Source: Vreelandella lutescens (GTDB lineage Bacteria > Pseudomonadota > Gammaproteobacteria > Pseudomonadales > Halomonadaceae). Taken from it: DNA of 64,000 nucleotides. Shown here piece by piece: positions 8,537 to 17,620 of the stretch. Position 1 is the first letter of the stretch. Each line of letters opens with the position of its first letter. Location of the stretch: contig NZ_BMHM01000008.1 in the NCBI RefSeq assembly GCF_014640815.1, positions 1-64,000 of the forward strand, in the 5' to 3' direction. A program made the position numbers and the translations under genes. The notes under the pieces are model-generated. The model was not told the DNA's origin, did no database searches, and saw only the letters and a program-made list of their open reading frames with translations.

Positions 8537-9817
8537 TTACCGGGCATAGCGGCGCAGCGCCGCATCGGCCTCACGCTGGGCCTGGCTCAGCGCTTCGGCA
8601 GGGCTCATTTGGCCCGTCAGCGCGGCCTGCACGGCGTTATCTAAGGCACGGCGCACGCGGCCACCCTGGTAGGTAGAGAGCTCAGCAGTGCCATGTTCTA
8701 GCTGGTCCCGGGCCACGGCGGCGGGAGCAAACTCTGCCACGTAGCGCTGCAGTGCATCGGTGTCATAAGCGGCGGGGCTAACGCCCATATAGCCGGTTTC
8801 AATCGACCACGCGGCGGCACGCTCGGGGGCGGTCATCCAGCGGATGAAGGTCATCGCCGCGCGCTGCTCTTCTTCACTGGCATCTTCAAAGATATAAAAA
8901 TTGCCGCCACCGGTGGGGCTGCCGCGCTGGGTCTTCATGGGCAGCATGGCGACGCCAAAATCAAAATTGGCCTCGTTGCGCACGGCGGTCAGGTTACCCG
9001 TGGTGTGCCACATCATCGCCGTAGACTGCTCGATAAAGTTTTGGCGCAGCGTACCCCACTCGATGGTGCCATCGGGCATGGCATTGTGCTCGGTGGCCAG
9101 CGACACCCAGTACTCCAACGCTTCAACAGCGGCCGGTTCGTCAAAATAAACTTCCGTACCATCGTCGCTCATCAAGCGATGGCCGTTCTGAAAAGCGAAG
9201 GCCTGAAACATCCAGTAAGGGTAGCCGGTGGAAGGCACCATCACGCCCCACTGCTCACCGTTGGAGGCTTCCCGCACGGTGGCGGCCATTTCAGCCATCT
9301 CTTCCCAGTTTTCAGGGGGCGTTTCGGGGTCTAGGCCCGCGGCTTCAAAGGCGTCTTTGTTCCAGAACAGCACGATGGTGGAGCGCTGGAAGGGGATGCC
9401 GTAAGTTTTGCCATCCAGCTGACCGTTCTCCATCAGGCCGGGGTAGAAGCTCTCCAGCCAAGCTTGCTCTTCCTCGGTTTCGATGAGGTCGTCAAAGGCT
9501 ACAATGGCGTTCTGCTCAATCAGCTCATACAGGTCGATGGAGAACAGCACCGATAGCTGAGGCGTATCGCCCGCTTCCATGGCGGACATGGCGCGTACTC
9601 GGGTGTCGTCGTAGTTGCCCGCGTAGATGGCTTCTACGTTGATGTCTGGGTGTTCGCTTTCGAACTCTTCCACCAAGTTGTCAACGACCTCGGTCAGTGC
9701 GCCGCCCACGGAAACAGGGTAGTACATCGTCAAGTCGACACTGTTAGCGCTGGCGTGGCCGGCACCTAACAGTGCTGCGGCGATGGCTGTCATTGCACAA
9801 GAGAACTGAGAACGCAT
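8537..9817 (-). CDS. Periplasmic solute-binding protein, UgpB-like
   Basis: This 426-residue extracellular binding protein feeds the importer. It has a Sec signal peptide (hydrophobic CAMTAIAAALLGAGHASA, cleavage after about residue 24) and the family 1 binding-protein fold: LTMYYPVSVGGALTEVVDNL near the mature N-terminus resembles the UgpB opening, and YGIPFQRSTIVLFWNKDAF is the hinge/ligand region. The ATG at 9817 has ggag six bases upstream; a GTG twelve bases earlier is less likely. The mature protein is rich in Glu and Asp, as expected of a halophile periplasmic protein. The ligand is inferred only. Confidence 0.87.
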   Translation of the reverse strand: MRSQFSCAMTAIAAALLGAGHASANSVDLTMYYPVSVGGALTEVVDNLVEEFESEHPDINVEAIYAGNYDDTRVRAMSAMEAGDTPQLSVLFSIDLYELIEQNAIVAFDDLIETEEEQAWLESFYPGLMENGQLDGKTYGIPFQRSTIVLFWNKDAFEAAGLDPETPPENWEEMAEMAATVREASNGEQWGVMVPSTGYPYWMFQAFAFQNGHRLMSDDGTEVYFDEPAAVEALEYWVSLATEHNAMPDGTIEWGTLRQNFIEQSTAMMWHTTGNLTAVRNEANFDFGVAMLPMKTQRGSPTGGGNFYIFEDASEEEQRAAMTFIRWMTAPERAAAWSIETGYMGVSPAAYDTDALQRYVAEFAPAAVARDQLEHGTAELSTYQGGRVRRALDNAVQAALTGQMSPAEALSQAQREADAALRRYAR

Positions 9818-9861
9818 GAGAGACTCCACAAGTGTTTGTGATGTTGTCAGGATGAGAGCGG

Positions 9862-10992
9862 TCAGTGTTGGAAAGAGCCCACTGCGGGCGGGCGCGGTAC
9901 GCTTCGATGCGAAGCGGGTAAGGCAAGAGGCGCTAACGCTTGCTGACGCAGACCCTGTTGATCAAACAAATGGGCGCTATCTGGCGTCCAGTAGAGTTTG
10001 CAGGGCTTACCAGAGAGCGCTTGCTTACCGCTTAGACGAACGCGCACGGTGTGATTGCCGACGGCGATATGGGCAATAGTGTCGGCACCTAAGTACTCAT
10101 CGCTGAGTACCTGGGCCGGAATGCCTGCCTCGGATGCTGGGCGCAGTTCGATATCTTCAGGGCGCACGCCCAACTGCCCCCCGGCCGCCTCCATGGGGGC
10201 CACTGGGGTCGTGGGTTCGCCCTCAATAACGGCCCCCTGTTCACCTAGCACAAGAGGCAAAAGGTTCATGGCTGGGCTGCCAATAAAGCTGGCGGCAAAA
10301 GCGCTGGCGGGCTGGTTATAAAGCTCGTCGGGTGTGCCGTCCTGCACGATATGTCCCTGTTGCATCAAGATCACACGGTCTCCCATGCTCATGGCCTCTA
10401 CTTGGTCGTGAGTGACGTAAACCACCGTCATGTTGAGTCGTGATTGCAGGGCTTTAATTTCCCTGCGCATATCGCTGCGAAGCCGCGCATCCAGATTGGA
10501 CAGCGGTTCATCCATCAAACAGATGGGATGCTCTGAGATAATCGCTCGCGCCAGCGCGACCCGCTGGCGCTGACCACCGGAAAGTTGGGCTGGTTTGCGG
10601 TGCAGGTAATCGGTGAGATCGACCAGTTCGGCGACCTTAGCGAGCCGTTCGCGTTGTTCACTCTTGGCTACCTTCCGGCTGCGCAGGCCAAACACGATGT
10701 TGTCGGCCACGCTTAAATGCGGAAATAGCGCATAAGACTGAAACACCATGCTCAGCCCGCGGTCGCCCGGTGGCAGGTGCGTCACATCCTGCTGACCTAT
10801 ATGGATCTTCCCGCCGCTGGCTTCTTCCAACCCTGCAATCATGCGTAGCGTGGTGGATTTTCCACAGCCCGACGGCCCCAGCAAAATGACAAACTGCCCC
10901 GGCTGGATATCGAAGGAAATGTCGTTCACTGCGGTGGTCGCACCCCAGTGCTTAGAAACGCTTTGAAGGCGTATTTGCGGTTGTTGTGGCAT
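9862..10992 (-). CDS. ABC importer ATPase, UgpC/MalK-like
   Basis: This 376-residue ATPase is the energy subunit of the importer. Walker A is GPSGCGKST near residue 40, the signature is LSGGQRQRVALARA, Walker B is ICLMDEPLSNLDAR and the switch His is in YVTHDQVEAMSMGD. A C-terminal MalK-like TOBE domain starts near residue 245 and includes LGVRPEDIEL. It is the first gene of the operon, 45 bases upstream of the UgpB-like gene. The last 30 or so residues (proline- and alanine-rich) go beyond the usual domain end. Confidence 0.9.
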   Translation of the reverse strand: MPQQPQIRLQSVSKHWGATTAVNDISFDIQPGQFVILLGPSGCGKSTTLRMIAGLEEASGGKIHIGQQDVTHLPPGDRGLSMVFQSYALFPHLSVADNIVFGLRSRKVAKSEQRERLAKVAELVDLTDYLHRKPAQLSGGQRQRVALARAIISEHPICLMDEPLSNLDARLRSDMRREIKALQSRLNMTVVYVTHDQVEAMSMGDRVILMQQGHIVQDGTPDELYNQPASAFAASFIGSPAMNLLPLVLGEQGAVIEGEPTTPVAPMEAAGGQLGVRPEDIELRPASEAGIPAQVLSDEYLGADTIAHIAVGNHTVRVRLSGKQALSGKPCKLYWTPDSAHLFDQQGLRQQALAPLALPASHRSVPRPPAVGSFQH

Positions 10993-11276
10993 AGCACCTC
11001 CAAGATTGGCCGTGGGCTTAATAGGTCAATCATGTGATGGAGGTGTTGCGGTTGAATGACGCTTATGTGGCGAGTTTGTGTCGCGAACGTTTATAGAGAG
11101 GTGACCGATTTTGCTATCAGTAGCAGTCTAAGGACTGGCCACTGGGCTGCCGAGCGTGATGGGCTATTGAGAAAGCCCAGTGGGAGCTTCGCCCCTTGCG
11201 TGATAAATAAGGTGAGGGGCGAAGTTTGGCGCGGGAGCTAGCGTTGCTAGCAGTACGAAAGTGGAGCGGCTACCAC
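10993..11276. other. 284-bp intergenic region with a hairpin
   Basis: No convincing gene is seen. cttcgcccc at 11187-11195 and ggggcgaag at 11216-11224 form an inverted repeat just past the 3' end of the leftward DHH gene, so it is a candidate terminator for that gene, though no T run follows. The part next to 10992 must hold the promoter of the importer operon. Confidence 0.55.
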
Positions 11277-12218
11277 TCACCCATCCGCATTAATCTTCTT
11301 AACAATCTCCGCCAACGCGCTCTCCGCCTGGTCATTATCCACTTGGCAGGTGCCCGCATTTAGGTGACCGCCGCCGCCGTAGCTTAGGCACAGCTCGCCC
11401 ACGTTGGTGTTGCTGGAGCGGTTGAGGATCGATTTACCAATCGCCAGCACGGTGTTCTGCTGCTTTAGCCCCCACATCACGTGAATCGAGATATTGCAGT
11501 CGGGGTACATGGCGTAGATCACGAAGCGGTTGGTGGCGTAGATGGTCTCTTCGTTGCGCAGATCCAGCACCACCACGTTGTCGTGCACCGTTGCGCAACG
11601 CTTAATCTGCTCTTTCGCTAACTGCTCGTGTTCACGGTAAAGGGTGGTGCGCTCGTGCACATCGTCGAGGGCGAGAATTTCATCGATGGTGTGCTCGCGG
11701 CAGTAATCGATCAGCTTCATCATCAGCTGATAGTTGGAGATGCGGAAGTCGCGGAAGCGCCCCAGGCCCGTACGGGCGTCCATGATGAAGTTCAGCAGTA
11801 CCCAGCCCTGCGGGTTGAGAATTTCGTCTTTGTTGAACTGGGCTGAATCGCCCTTATCGACGGCTTCCATCATATCGTCCCAGCGTGCGGGGAAGGCCTC
11901 ATGGCCGCCGTAGTACTCCCACACTACGCGGGCAGCGGAAGGCGCGTCTGCATTAATGATGTGGTTGTCGGCTCGCTCAACATTGCGCACGGTTTCGCTT
12001 AGGTGGTGGTCGAATGCTAGGTGGCAGCCGGGCACGTAAGGAAGGTTGGTGGTGATGTCGTTGGCATCAATAGCAATTTTGCCATCCTGCATATCTTTAG
12101 GATGCACAAAGGTAATCTCATCAATAAGGCCTAAGTGCTTGAGCAGGGCACCGCATACCAAACCATCAAAATCGCTGCGGGTCACTAAACGAAACGTGGA
12201 TGCTTGCTGAGTAGACAT
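11277..12218 (-). CDS. DHH-family phosphoesterase
   Basis: This 313-residue cytosolic phosphoesterase has the DHH catalytic domain (RSDFDGLVCGALL with its two Asp, then LAFDHHLSE) and a C-terminal DHHA1 substrate-binding domain (LSYGGGGHLNAGT). The family includes exopolyphosphatases, oligoribonucleases (NrnA) and cyclic-dinucleotide hydrolases. The substrate here cannot be chosen from the motifs. It stands alone: the next gene upstream is divergent and the next downstream is the importer ATPase after 284 bases. Confidence 0.85.
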   Translation of the reverse strand: MSTQQASTFRLVTRSDFDGLVCGALLKHLGLIDEITFVHPKDMQDGKIAIDANDITTNLPYVPGCHLAFDHHLSETVRNVERADNHIINADAPSAARVVWEYYGGHEAFPARWDDMMEAVDKGDSAQFNKDEILNPQGWVLLNFIMDARTGLGRFRDFRISNYQLMMKLIDYCREHTIDEILALDDVHERTTLYREHEQLAKEQIKRCATVHDNVVVLDLRNEETIYATNRFVIYAMYPDCNISIHVMWGLKQQNTVLAIGKSILNRSSNTNVGELCLSYGGGGHLNAGTCQVDNDQAESALAEIVKKINADG

Positions 12219-12649
12219 TTATTTTCTCGATACAGTGAACGGTAACCAAAAGATACCAGCAGTTATCATGGGTTAAAATAAGCCTTTCAGGTCTTGCAAC
12301 CCACACTGCCAACGCTTCGTTCATTGTTAATATTAATTAGATAAAATGAAAAGTGTGATAGCGGGGCGTGAATATTTGGGGCTCATGTGTCACAGGTAAA
12401 CAATTAAATGCTAATAAAAGATAGCGATATGACAGGGTTGGCATGGTCTTCATTTTTATAAATTTATGAATTTAAATAATTTTTTATCTTTTTGGCCTGT
12501 GTTGGTACGAGCGCTGCAACCTCTAGGTAAGAGCGAAGGGTTAGGACGACACGCCGCTCTTATCGATCGTGAATCTATCGTGAAGACATAACGTTGTTGG
12601 ATGTTTAACGCTAAATTGAACGAAAGAGTTGCCATAAGGAGGCAAGATT
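12219..12649. other. 431-bp A/T-rich intergenic region
   Basis: The region separates divergent genes (DHH phosphoesterase leftward, acidic exported peptide rightward). It is clearly richer in A/T than its flanks, especially 12310-12490, and has no open frame I would call a gene. It presumably carries both promoters. A strong taaggagg ribosome site lies at its right end before 12650. Confidence 0.6.
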
Positions 12650-12946
12650 ATGAAAAAGGAAGCTCTCAAGAAATTAGGTATCCTGGGTGTATCATTTGGT
12701 CTGGTAGCAAGCCCGCTCGCGTTTGCGATGGAAGAGCATGAGGAGCAGCCAGCCACGCCGCAAGAAGAGACGATGCAAGACGAGCAGGGTACTTTTAACT
12801 CTTACGACACTGAGCAGGAGCAAGGTTCCACCACTGAAGGTGTGACTACTGAGTACGAAGAGGAAGAGCAAGAATTTACCTATGAAGAAGAGGAAGAAGA
12901 GCAAGAGCAGTGGGAAACCGATAAGGAGGATGAGTCCGGTTGGTAA
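12650..12946 (+). CDS. Small Glu-rich exported peptide
   Basis: This 98-residue protein has a clear Sec signal peptide (Lys-rich start, then ILGVSFGLVASPLAFA; cleavage expected after residue 26). The mature part is about 72 residues with 26 Glu and 4 Asp, including runs of four and six Glu, and no cysteine. It has no recognisable domain and is probably disordered. A taaggagg site sits a few bases upstream of the ATG, so expression is likely strong. A possible role is cation binding or envelope buffering in salt, which is a guess from composition. A hairpin terminator follows at 12998. Confidence 0.75.
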   Translation: MKKEALKKLGILGVSFGLVASPLAFAMEEHEEQPATPQEETMQDEQGTFNSYDTEQEQGSTTEGVTTEYEEEEQEFTYEEEEEEQEQWETDKEDESGW

Positions 12947-12997
12947 CCTGTCACTCGCTAAAGGACTAACTTCTCTCTCGGCTTAAGGATGAGCCAC

Positions 12998-13026
12998 ACA
13001 ATGCCCCGCCAGTTGCGGGGCATTGT
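12998..13026 (+). terminator. Hairpin terminator after the acidic peptide gene
   Basis: acaatgccccgc (12998-13009) pairs perfectly with gcggggcattgt (13015-13026) around a 5-base loop. It stands between two rightward genes. The downstream T run is weak. Confidence 0.7.
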
Positions 13027-13145
13027 TGTGTCTGATGGGCGCGTTTAAAGGGACAAAAAAGCACGAACCGTAAATGGGCTATGGTTATTATACGAAACCA
13101 GGGTAAAAGAAACGTGATTTCGCCTATGACAAGGACGTTGCTATC

Positions 13146-14252
13146 GTGTTCATCTGGAAAGAAGTACCCCAGTTGCCCCGCGCTGAAGGGCGCATTGAGG
13201 CGATTGATCTCGCTCGAGGCATAGCGATTGGGCTGATGATTCTCAGCCATACGGTTAGTGGTCTTATCGGAATACGCAACGTGCCCGATTGGGGCATGGT
13301 GCCCGTCCATTTTTTCACTAAGTTCTCTTCTTCCCTGTTCATACTGGTCTTCGGGATTGCGCTAGCCGTGGCGTTTTTAGCGTCTACCCAAACAGAGGAG
13401 TGGCCAAAACGACGGCTAAAATTATGGGTGCGGGCGCTGGAGGTGTGGTTTTGGTACAAGGCGCTGACCGTTATCGAGATGCTGCCGTATTACGCTCCTG
13501 GCGATATTCTGGATGCGCTGCTTTATCAGCGCTTTGCGATTTGGGTAGAAATCCTCGGATTTTACGCTATTGCCCTGCTGTGGGTGCCATTGGTACTGCC
13601 GCTATGGGCGCGAACGCCTCTCTGGGGTCGGTGTGCGCTTATTATTGGTTTAACCGCGCTTTCCGCTTGGCTGCAGGGGCTGAGCTTTGGCGGTAACGAC
13701 ACCTTAAAAGCACTGCTGGTGGACCATGAAGACCATTATACCTGGGGCCAGCTTAGCCGCGCGCCGTTGATATTAGTGGGCTTGCTGATCGGTGAAGCCT
13801 TGCTGCGCTGCTATTTTGATACAGCACTACGGCGCAGGCTGGTGCTGGCGCTGGTGGGCGTAGGGGCCTTGATGGTCGCCGGGTTCTATGGCTTGGCCTT
13901 TGCCGAAGGTGATGTTTCTGCTGCAATGCTGGCGGTGGCTAATAACGATGGCAAACACCCGCCTGGGCTGAAATTTACGCTGTTCAGCGTGGGTGGTGCA
14001 CTGGTGATTTTAGCCGTTGCACTCGCTGGTGGGGCCGCTGCGTCTAAGGCCCTGCTGCCTTTAACGATGGTGGGCAGCGATGCGCTCAAAGCGTTTATTT
14101 TTCACATTGTGATGATTTTTCTGGTGCTGCGTTTTCTGCTGGAAGGCGAAGGCATGTACACCTACCCACAGGCCCTTGGCGTGGGTGGGCTGTTGATTCT
14201 TGGCGCCGCGCTATGGATTTGGCTAACGCGCTGGATCGCCCGTTACAAATAA
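13146..14252 (+). CDS. Membrane acyltransferase-like protein (DUF1624/HGSNAT type)
   Basis: This 368-residue protein has about ten hydrophobic segments. It opens with RIEAIDLARGIAIGLMILSH (the last His is conserved), the pattern of the heparan-alpha-glucosaminide acetyltransferase/DUF1624 and OpgC-like families that use an active His to move acyl groups across the membrane. The start codon is GTG, with caagga about a dozen bases upstream. A tandem serine hydrolase gene follows after 29 bases and may share its transcript. The acceptor is unknown. Confidence 0.72.
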   Translation: MFIWKEVPQLPRAEGRIEAIDLARGIAIGLMILSHTVSGLIGIRNVPDWGMVPVHFFTKFSSSLFILVFGIALAVAFLASTQTEEWPKRRLKLWVRALEVWFWYKALTVIEMLPYYAPGDILDALLYQRFAIWVEILGFYAIALLWVPLVLPLWARTPLWGRCALIIGLTALSAWLQGLSFGGNDTLKALLVDHEDHYTWGQLSRAPLILVGLLIGEALLRCYFDTALRRRLVLALVGVGALMVAGFYGLAFAEGDVSAAMLAVANNDGKHPPGLKFTLFSVGGALVILAVALAGGAAASKALLPLTMVGSDALKAFIFHIVMIFLVLRFLLEGEGMYTYPQALGVGGLLILGAALWIWLTRWIARYK

Positions 14253-14281
14253 TCCGCCACTCGCCGCGGTAGGAGGTAAGG

Positions 14282-15397
14282 TTGCGACATCTTCAATACT
14301 GGCTAGCCGCAGCGCTACTGTGCGCTTTATTGCCAGCCAGCGCGGCGGTAGCAAGTACGAACTGGTACTACGAGGTAGATAAGCAGAGCCCTTGGCAAGG
14401 CGATTTAGATGCGCGAATAAGCGCCATTGAAGAGGTGTTTGGCGGTGCACTTGGCGTCTATGTCCAGAACCTCGCAACAGGTGAGGCGTACTCCTGGCAG
14501 GCAGACGACCCCTGGTATTTGGCCTCGCTCATTAAAGTGCCCGTAGCGGCTCAGGTACTGGCTGAACGCCAAGCTGGCACGCTCTCTCTGGATGATCGTC
14601 TTACGCTGGCACGCAGCGACTTTGTCGATGGCGCCGGGCCAGTCAACTGGCACGACCCCGGTACACCGATCTCGATTCGTTATTTGCTTGAGCAAATGAT
14701 CACCGTCAGTGATAACACCGCCACGGATATGCTGATTGACCGTGTTGGCTTGGCTGCCGTGAACGCCCGCGCCCGCCGCATGGTGGCCGTCAGTAACGGC
14801 CAGCCAGAGCACCTTGGTCCCATCAGCAAGCTGGTGGGCGTGCGCCAAGGCGTTTATAGCCAATTGCATCCAGAGGCTCGCCAACTAAACGGGCTAGACT
14901 TTATGGCCCTGCGCCAACACCGCGTTAATCAACGCTCGGCCGCCCTTGCTCGCACGCTGGGTGTGAGCGAAGAAAGCTTCGAGCAGCCCGACTACGACCA
15001 CGCCTTCGATGCCTACGAAGCCACCGGTGAAAACGTGGGCACGCTGCGCGCCTATGGCGACCTGCTGGCTAGCCTGCATCACGGTGGTATGGAGGATATG
15101 AATGCCGAACAGCGCCAAACGCTGCTGGCGATCATGCAGAGAACTAAATCTGGCGAGCGGCGCTTGAAACAAGGCATGGGCAGCGAATTCACCTTTGCGC
15201 ACAAAACGGGCACGCAGCATCGACGAAGCTGCGATGCCGGTATTGCGTCGCATGCCACTCAAGCGGGTGACGCTGCCAATGGCCCCAGGGTCATCGTGGC
15301 GTGCACCCGTGGGCCGCTCTCGGCGCAGGCCCATGAACGTGCCCTGGCGAGTGTGGGCGAAGCGCTGCGTTATAGCGGTGCCTTGGGTCACGACTAG
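14282..15397 (+). CDS. Exported serine hydrolase, class A beta-lactamase fold
   Basis: This 371-residue protein has a signal peptide (LAAALLCALLPASAAVA) and the penicillin-recognising serine hydrolase triad: SLIK near residue 83, SDN near 145 and HKTGT near 302. The TTG start at 14282 is supported by aggagg five bases upstream. The segment between SDN and KTG is longer than in true class A enzymes, and the ExxLN motif that carries the deacylating Glu is not exact (EARQLN). I therefore call it a generic serine hydrolase or peptidoglycan-related enzyme, not an antibiotic resistance gene. Confidence 0.8.
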   Translation: MRHLQYWLAAALLCALLPASAAVASTNWYYEVDKQSPWQGDLDARISAIEEVFGGALGVYVQNLATGEAYSWQADDPWYLASLIKVPVAAQVLAERQAGTLSLDDRLTLARSDFVDGAGPVNWHDPGTPISIRYLLEQMITVSDNTATDMLIDRVGLAAVNARARRMVAVSNGQPEHLGPISKLVGVRQGVYSQLHPEARQLNGLDFMALRQHRVNQRSAALARTLGVSEESFEQPDYDHAFDAYEATGENVGTLRAYGDLLASLHHGGMEDMNAEQRQTLLAIMQRTKSGERRLKQGMGSEFTFAHKTGTQHRRSCDAGIASHATQAGDAANGPRVIVACTRGPLSAQAHERALASVGEALRYSGALGHD

Positions 15398-15453
15398 CAG
15401 CGAGCGTGATAAACTGGCCTACCGTATTGGGTTTTTTTATTAAGGAGTTCGTT

Positions 15454-15732
15454 ATGGCACGTGCCAGCGCCCGTCATATTTTGGTAAGCAGTGAAGAGCA
15501 GTGCAACGCACTGAAACAAGAGATCGAGAACGGCCGTGATTTCGCGGACGTGGCCAAGCAGCACTCCAGCTGCCCTTCTGGCCGCCAGGGCGGCGACCTG
15601 GGTAGCTTTGGCCCCGGCCAAATGGTGCCAGAATTCGACAAGGTCGTTTTCAGCGGTGAACTCAACAAGGTTCACGGGCCGGTACAGACTCAGTTTGGTT
15701 ATCACTTGCTCGAAATCACCAGCCGCACCTAG
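15454..15732 (+). CDS. ppiC: Parvulin peptidyl-prolyl isomerase
   Basis: This 92-residue single-domain parvulin catalyses cis-trans isomerisation at prolyl bonds in the cytosol. It carries the family landmarks ARHILVSS, the DFADVAKQHSSCPSG segment, GGDLGSFGPGQMVPEFD and the terminal FGYHLLEI. Length matches stand-alone PpiC. The start at 15454 has taaggag nine bases upstream. It is separated by 57 bases from the serine hydrolase upstream. Confidence 0.93.
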   Translation: MARASARHILVSSEEQCNALKQEIENGRDFADVAKQHSSCPSGRQGGDLGSFGPGQMVPEFDKVVFSGELNKVHGPVQTQFGYHLLEITSRT

Positions 15733-15878
15733 GTCTGGAAGCTGGCTGAGCGCGCCGCCTTTTCAGCCATCGCCTGATACCTTTTAAAGGCCGTCATGCA
15801 CCGCGGCAGCGATGTCGCGGTGCCATTGGCATCGCGCTGCGCTGGTTCTGCGCTGGCCCGCGATGTAAGGAGCACGCC

Positions 15879-16814
15879 TTGAACGACCCCATCATTACCA
15901 TCGATGGCCTGAATAAAACCTACGAAGGTGGCTTTCAGGCGCTCACTCGCGTGGATTTAACCATCCAGCGCGGCGAGATTTTTGCACTGCTCGGCCCGAA
16001 CGGGGCGGGTAAAACCACGCTGATTAGCGTGGTATGTGGCCTGGTTAACCCCAGTGAAGGCCATGTTACCGTCGACGGCTTCGATAGCGTGCGCGACTAC
16101 CGCCAAGCCCGCGAGCGGATTGGCCTTGTGCCGCAAGAACTCACCAATGAAGCGTTCGAAACGGTCTGGAACACGGTGAGCTTCAGCCGTGGCTTGTTTG
16201 GTAAGTCCCCCAACCCTGCTCATATCGAAAAAGTGCTTAAGTCACTCTCGCTGTGGGATAAACGCCACAACCGCTTGATGACCCTCTCCGGTGGTATGAA
16301 GCGCCGGGTGCTGATTGCCAAGGCGCTCTCCCACGAGCCACGCATTCTGTTTTTGGATGAGCCGACTGCTGGGGTGGACGTCGAGTTACGGCGGGATATG
16401 TGGAACGTGGTGCGCGGGCTACGCGACGATGGGGTGACGATCATTCTCACCACCCACTACATTGAAGAAGCCGAAGAGATGGCCGACCGCATAGGCGTCA
16501 TTAATCGCGGCGAGATCGTGCTGGTGGAAGAGAAAGCCGCGTTAATGAAAAAGCTGGGCAGCAAGCAGCTCACCCTGCAGCTCCACAGCCCGCTGGCAGA
16601 ATTGCCGCCTTCGCTGGCGCAGGATGAACTCAGCTTAACCGCCGACGGCTTCGAACTGGTGTACACCTACGATGGCCGCCAGGAAGAGGAGGGGCGAGGG
16701 ATCTCTACCCTGTTAACGCAGCTTGAGCAGGCGGGCATCAGCTTTAAAGATTTACACACCCGGCAGAGCTCATTGGAAGACATCTTTGTTGACCTGGTGA
16801 AGGAGCGCTCATGA
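15879..16814 (+). CDS. ABC-2 type exporter ATPase (YadG-like)
   Basis: This 311-residue ATPase powers an ABC-2 type exporter. Walker A is GPNGAGKTT near residue 42, the signature is LSGGMKRRV, Walker B is [12 protein letters not shown] and the switch His is in [14 protein letters not shown]. The family-specific C-terminal region is about 90 residues. Translation probably starts at the TTG at 15879, with taaggag six bases upstream and the right N-terminal length. It overlaps the permease gene by ATGA. The substrate is unknown. Confidence 0.9.
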   Translation: MNDPIITIDGLNKTYEGGFQALTRVDLTIQRGEIFALLGPNGAGKTTLISVVCGLVNPSEGHVTVDGFDSVRDYRQARERIGLVPQELTNEAFETVWNTVSFSRGLFGKSPNPAHIEKVLKSLSLWDKRHNRLMTLSGGMKRRVLIAKALSHEPRILFLDEPTAGVDVELRRDMWNVVRGLRDDGVTIILTTHYIEEAEEMADRIGVINRGEIVLVEEKAALMKKLGSKQLTLQLHSPLAELPPSLAQDELSLTADGFELVYTYDGRQEEEGRGISTLLTQLEQAGISFKDLHTRQSSLEDIFVDLVKERS

Positions 16815-17572
16815 ATCTCTATCCCGTTCGTGCGATTTATATGGCGGAGATGGCCCGCACTCGCCGCACGCTGCTGCAGAGCGTTGTCTCGCCAGTAATC
16901 TCCACTTCGCTCTATTTTGTAGTGTTTGGCGCGGCGATTGGCTCGCGGATCAGCGAGATTGGTGGGGTGAGCTACGGTGCGTTTATCGTCCCTGGTTTGA
17001 TTATGCTGATGCTGCTGACCCAGAGCGTCTCGAACGCCTCGTTTGGCATCTTTTTTCCCAAGTTCTCTGGCAGCATCTATGAGATTTTGTCAGCGCCGAT
17101 TTCTTATCTGGAAATCGTCGTGGGCTACGTAGGGGCGGCGGCCTCGAAATCGATACTGCTGGGGCTGATCATCCTCGGCACGTCCAGCTTCTTTGTGCCG
17201 CTGGAGATTGCGCACCCGTTCTGGATGCTGACGTTTCTGGTGCTGACCGCCGTCACCTTTAGCCTGCTGGGCTTTATCATTGGCATCTGGGCGGATGGCT
17301 TTGACAAGCTGCAGCTTGTGCCGCTGCTGGTGATTACCCCGCTCACGTTCTTGGGCGGCAGCTTTTACTCCATCGACATGCTGCCTCCGTTTTGGCAGAG
17401 CGTGACCCTGGCGAATCCGGTGGTGTACCTCGTCAGCGGTTTTCGCTGGAGCTTCTACGGCATTAGCGATGTCAGCTTGGGGGCCAGCGTGGCGATGATT
17501 TTGTTTTTCCTGGCGGCAAGCCTCGCCACCATCGCCTGGATTTTCCGCACCGGCTACCGCTTAAAGCCCTGA
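16811..17572 (+). CDS. ABC-2 type exporter permease (YadH-like)
   Basis: This 253-residue inner-membrane protein has six hydrophobic segments and the ABC-2 family layout, with [14 protein letters not shown] near the first helix and the conserved [18 protein letters not shown] loop before the last two. The ATG overlaps the stop of the ATPase gene, so the two are coupled. The exported molecule cannot be inferred from the neighbours. Confidence 0.9.
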   Translation: MNLYPVRAIYMAEMARTRRTLLQSVVSPVISTSLYFVVFGAAIGSRISEIGGVSYGAFIVPGLIMLMLLTQSVSNASFGIFFPKFSGSIYEILSAPISYLEIVVGYVGAAASKSILLGLIILGTSSFFVPLEIAHPFWMLTFLVLTAVTFSLLGFIIGIWADGFDKLQLVPLLVITPLTFLGGSFYSIDMLPPFWQSVTLANPVVYLVSGFRWSFYGISDVSLGASVAMILFFLAASLATIAWIFRTGYRLKP

Positions 17573-17620
17573 TGTTAAAGTGACTTACTAGACGTTTCAT
17601 TTCAAAGGTGATGCCTGTTT

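Noticed and set aside
14282-15397. Antibiotic-resistance class A beta-lactamase
   Set aside because: The deacylation Glu motif is not exact and the middle is enlarged, so a resistance call is not supported.
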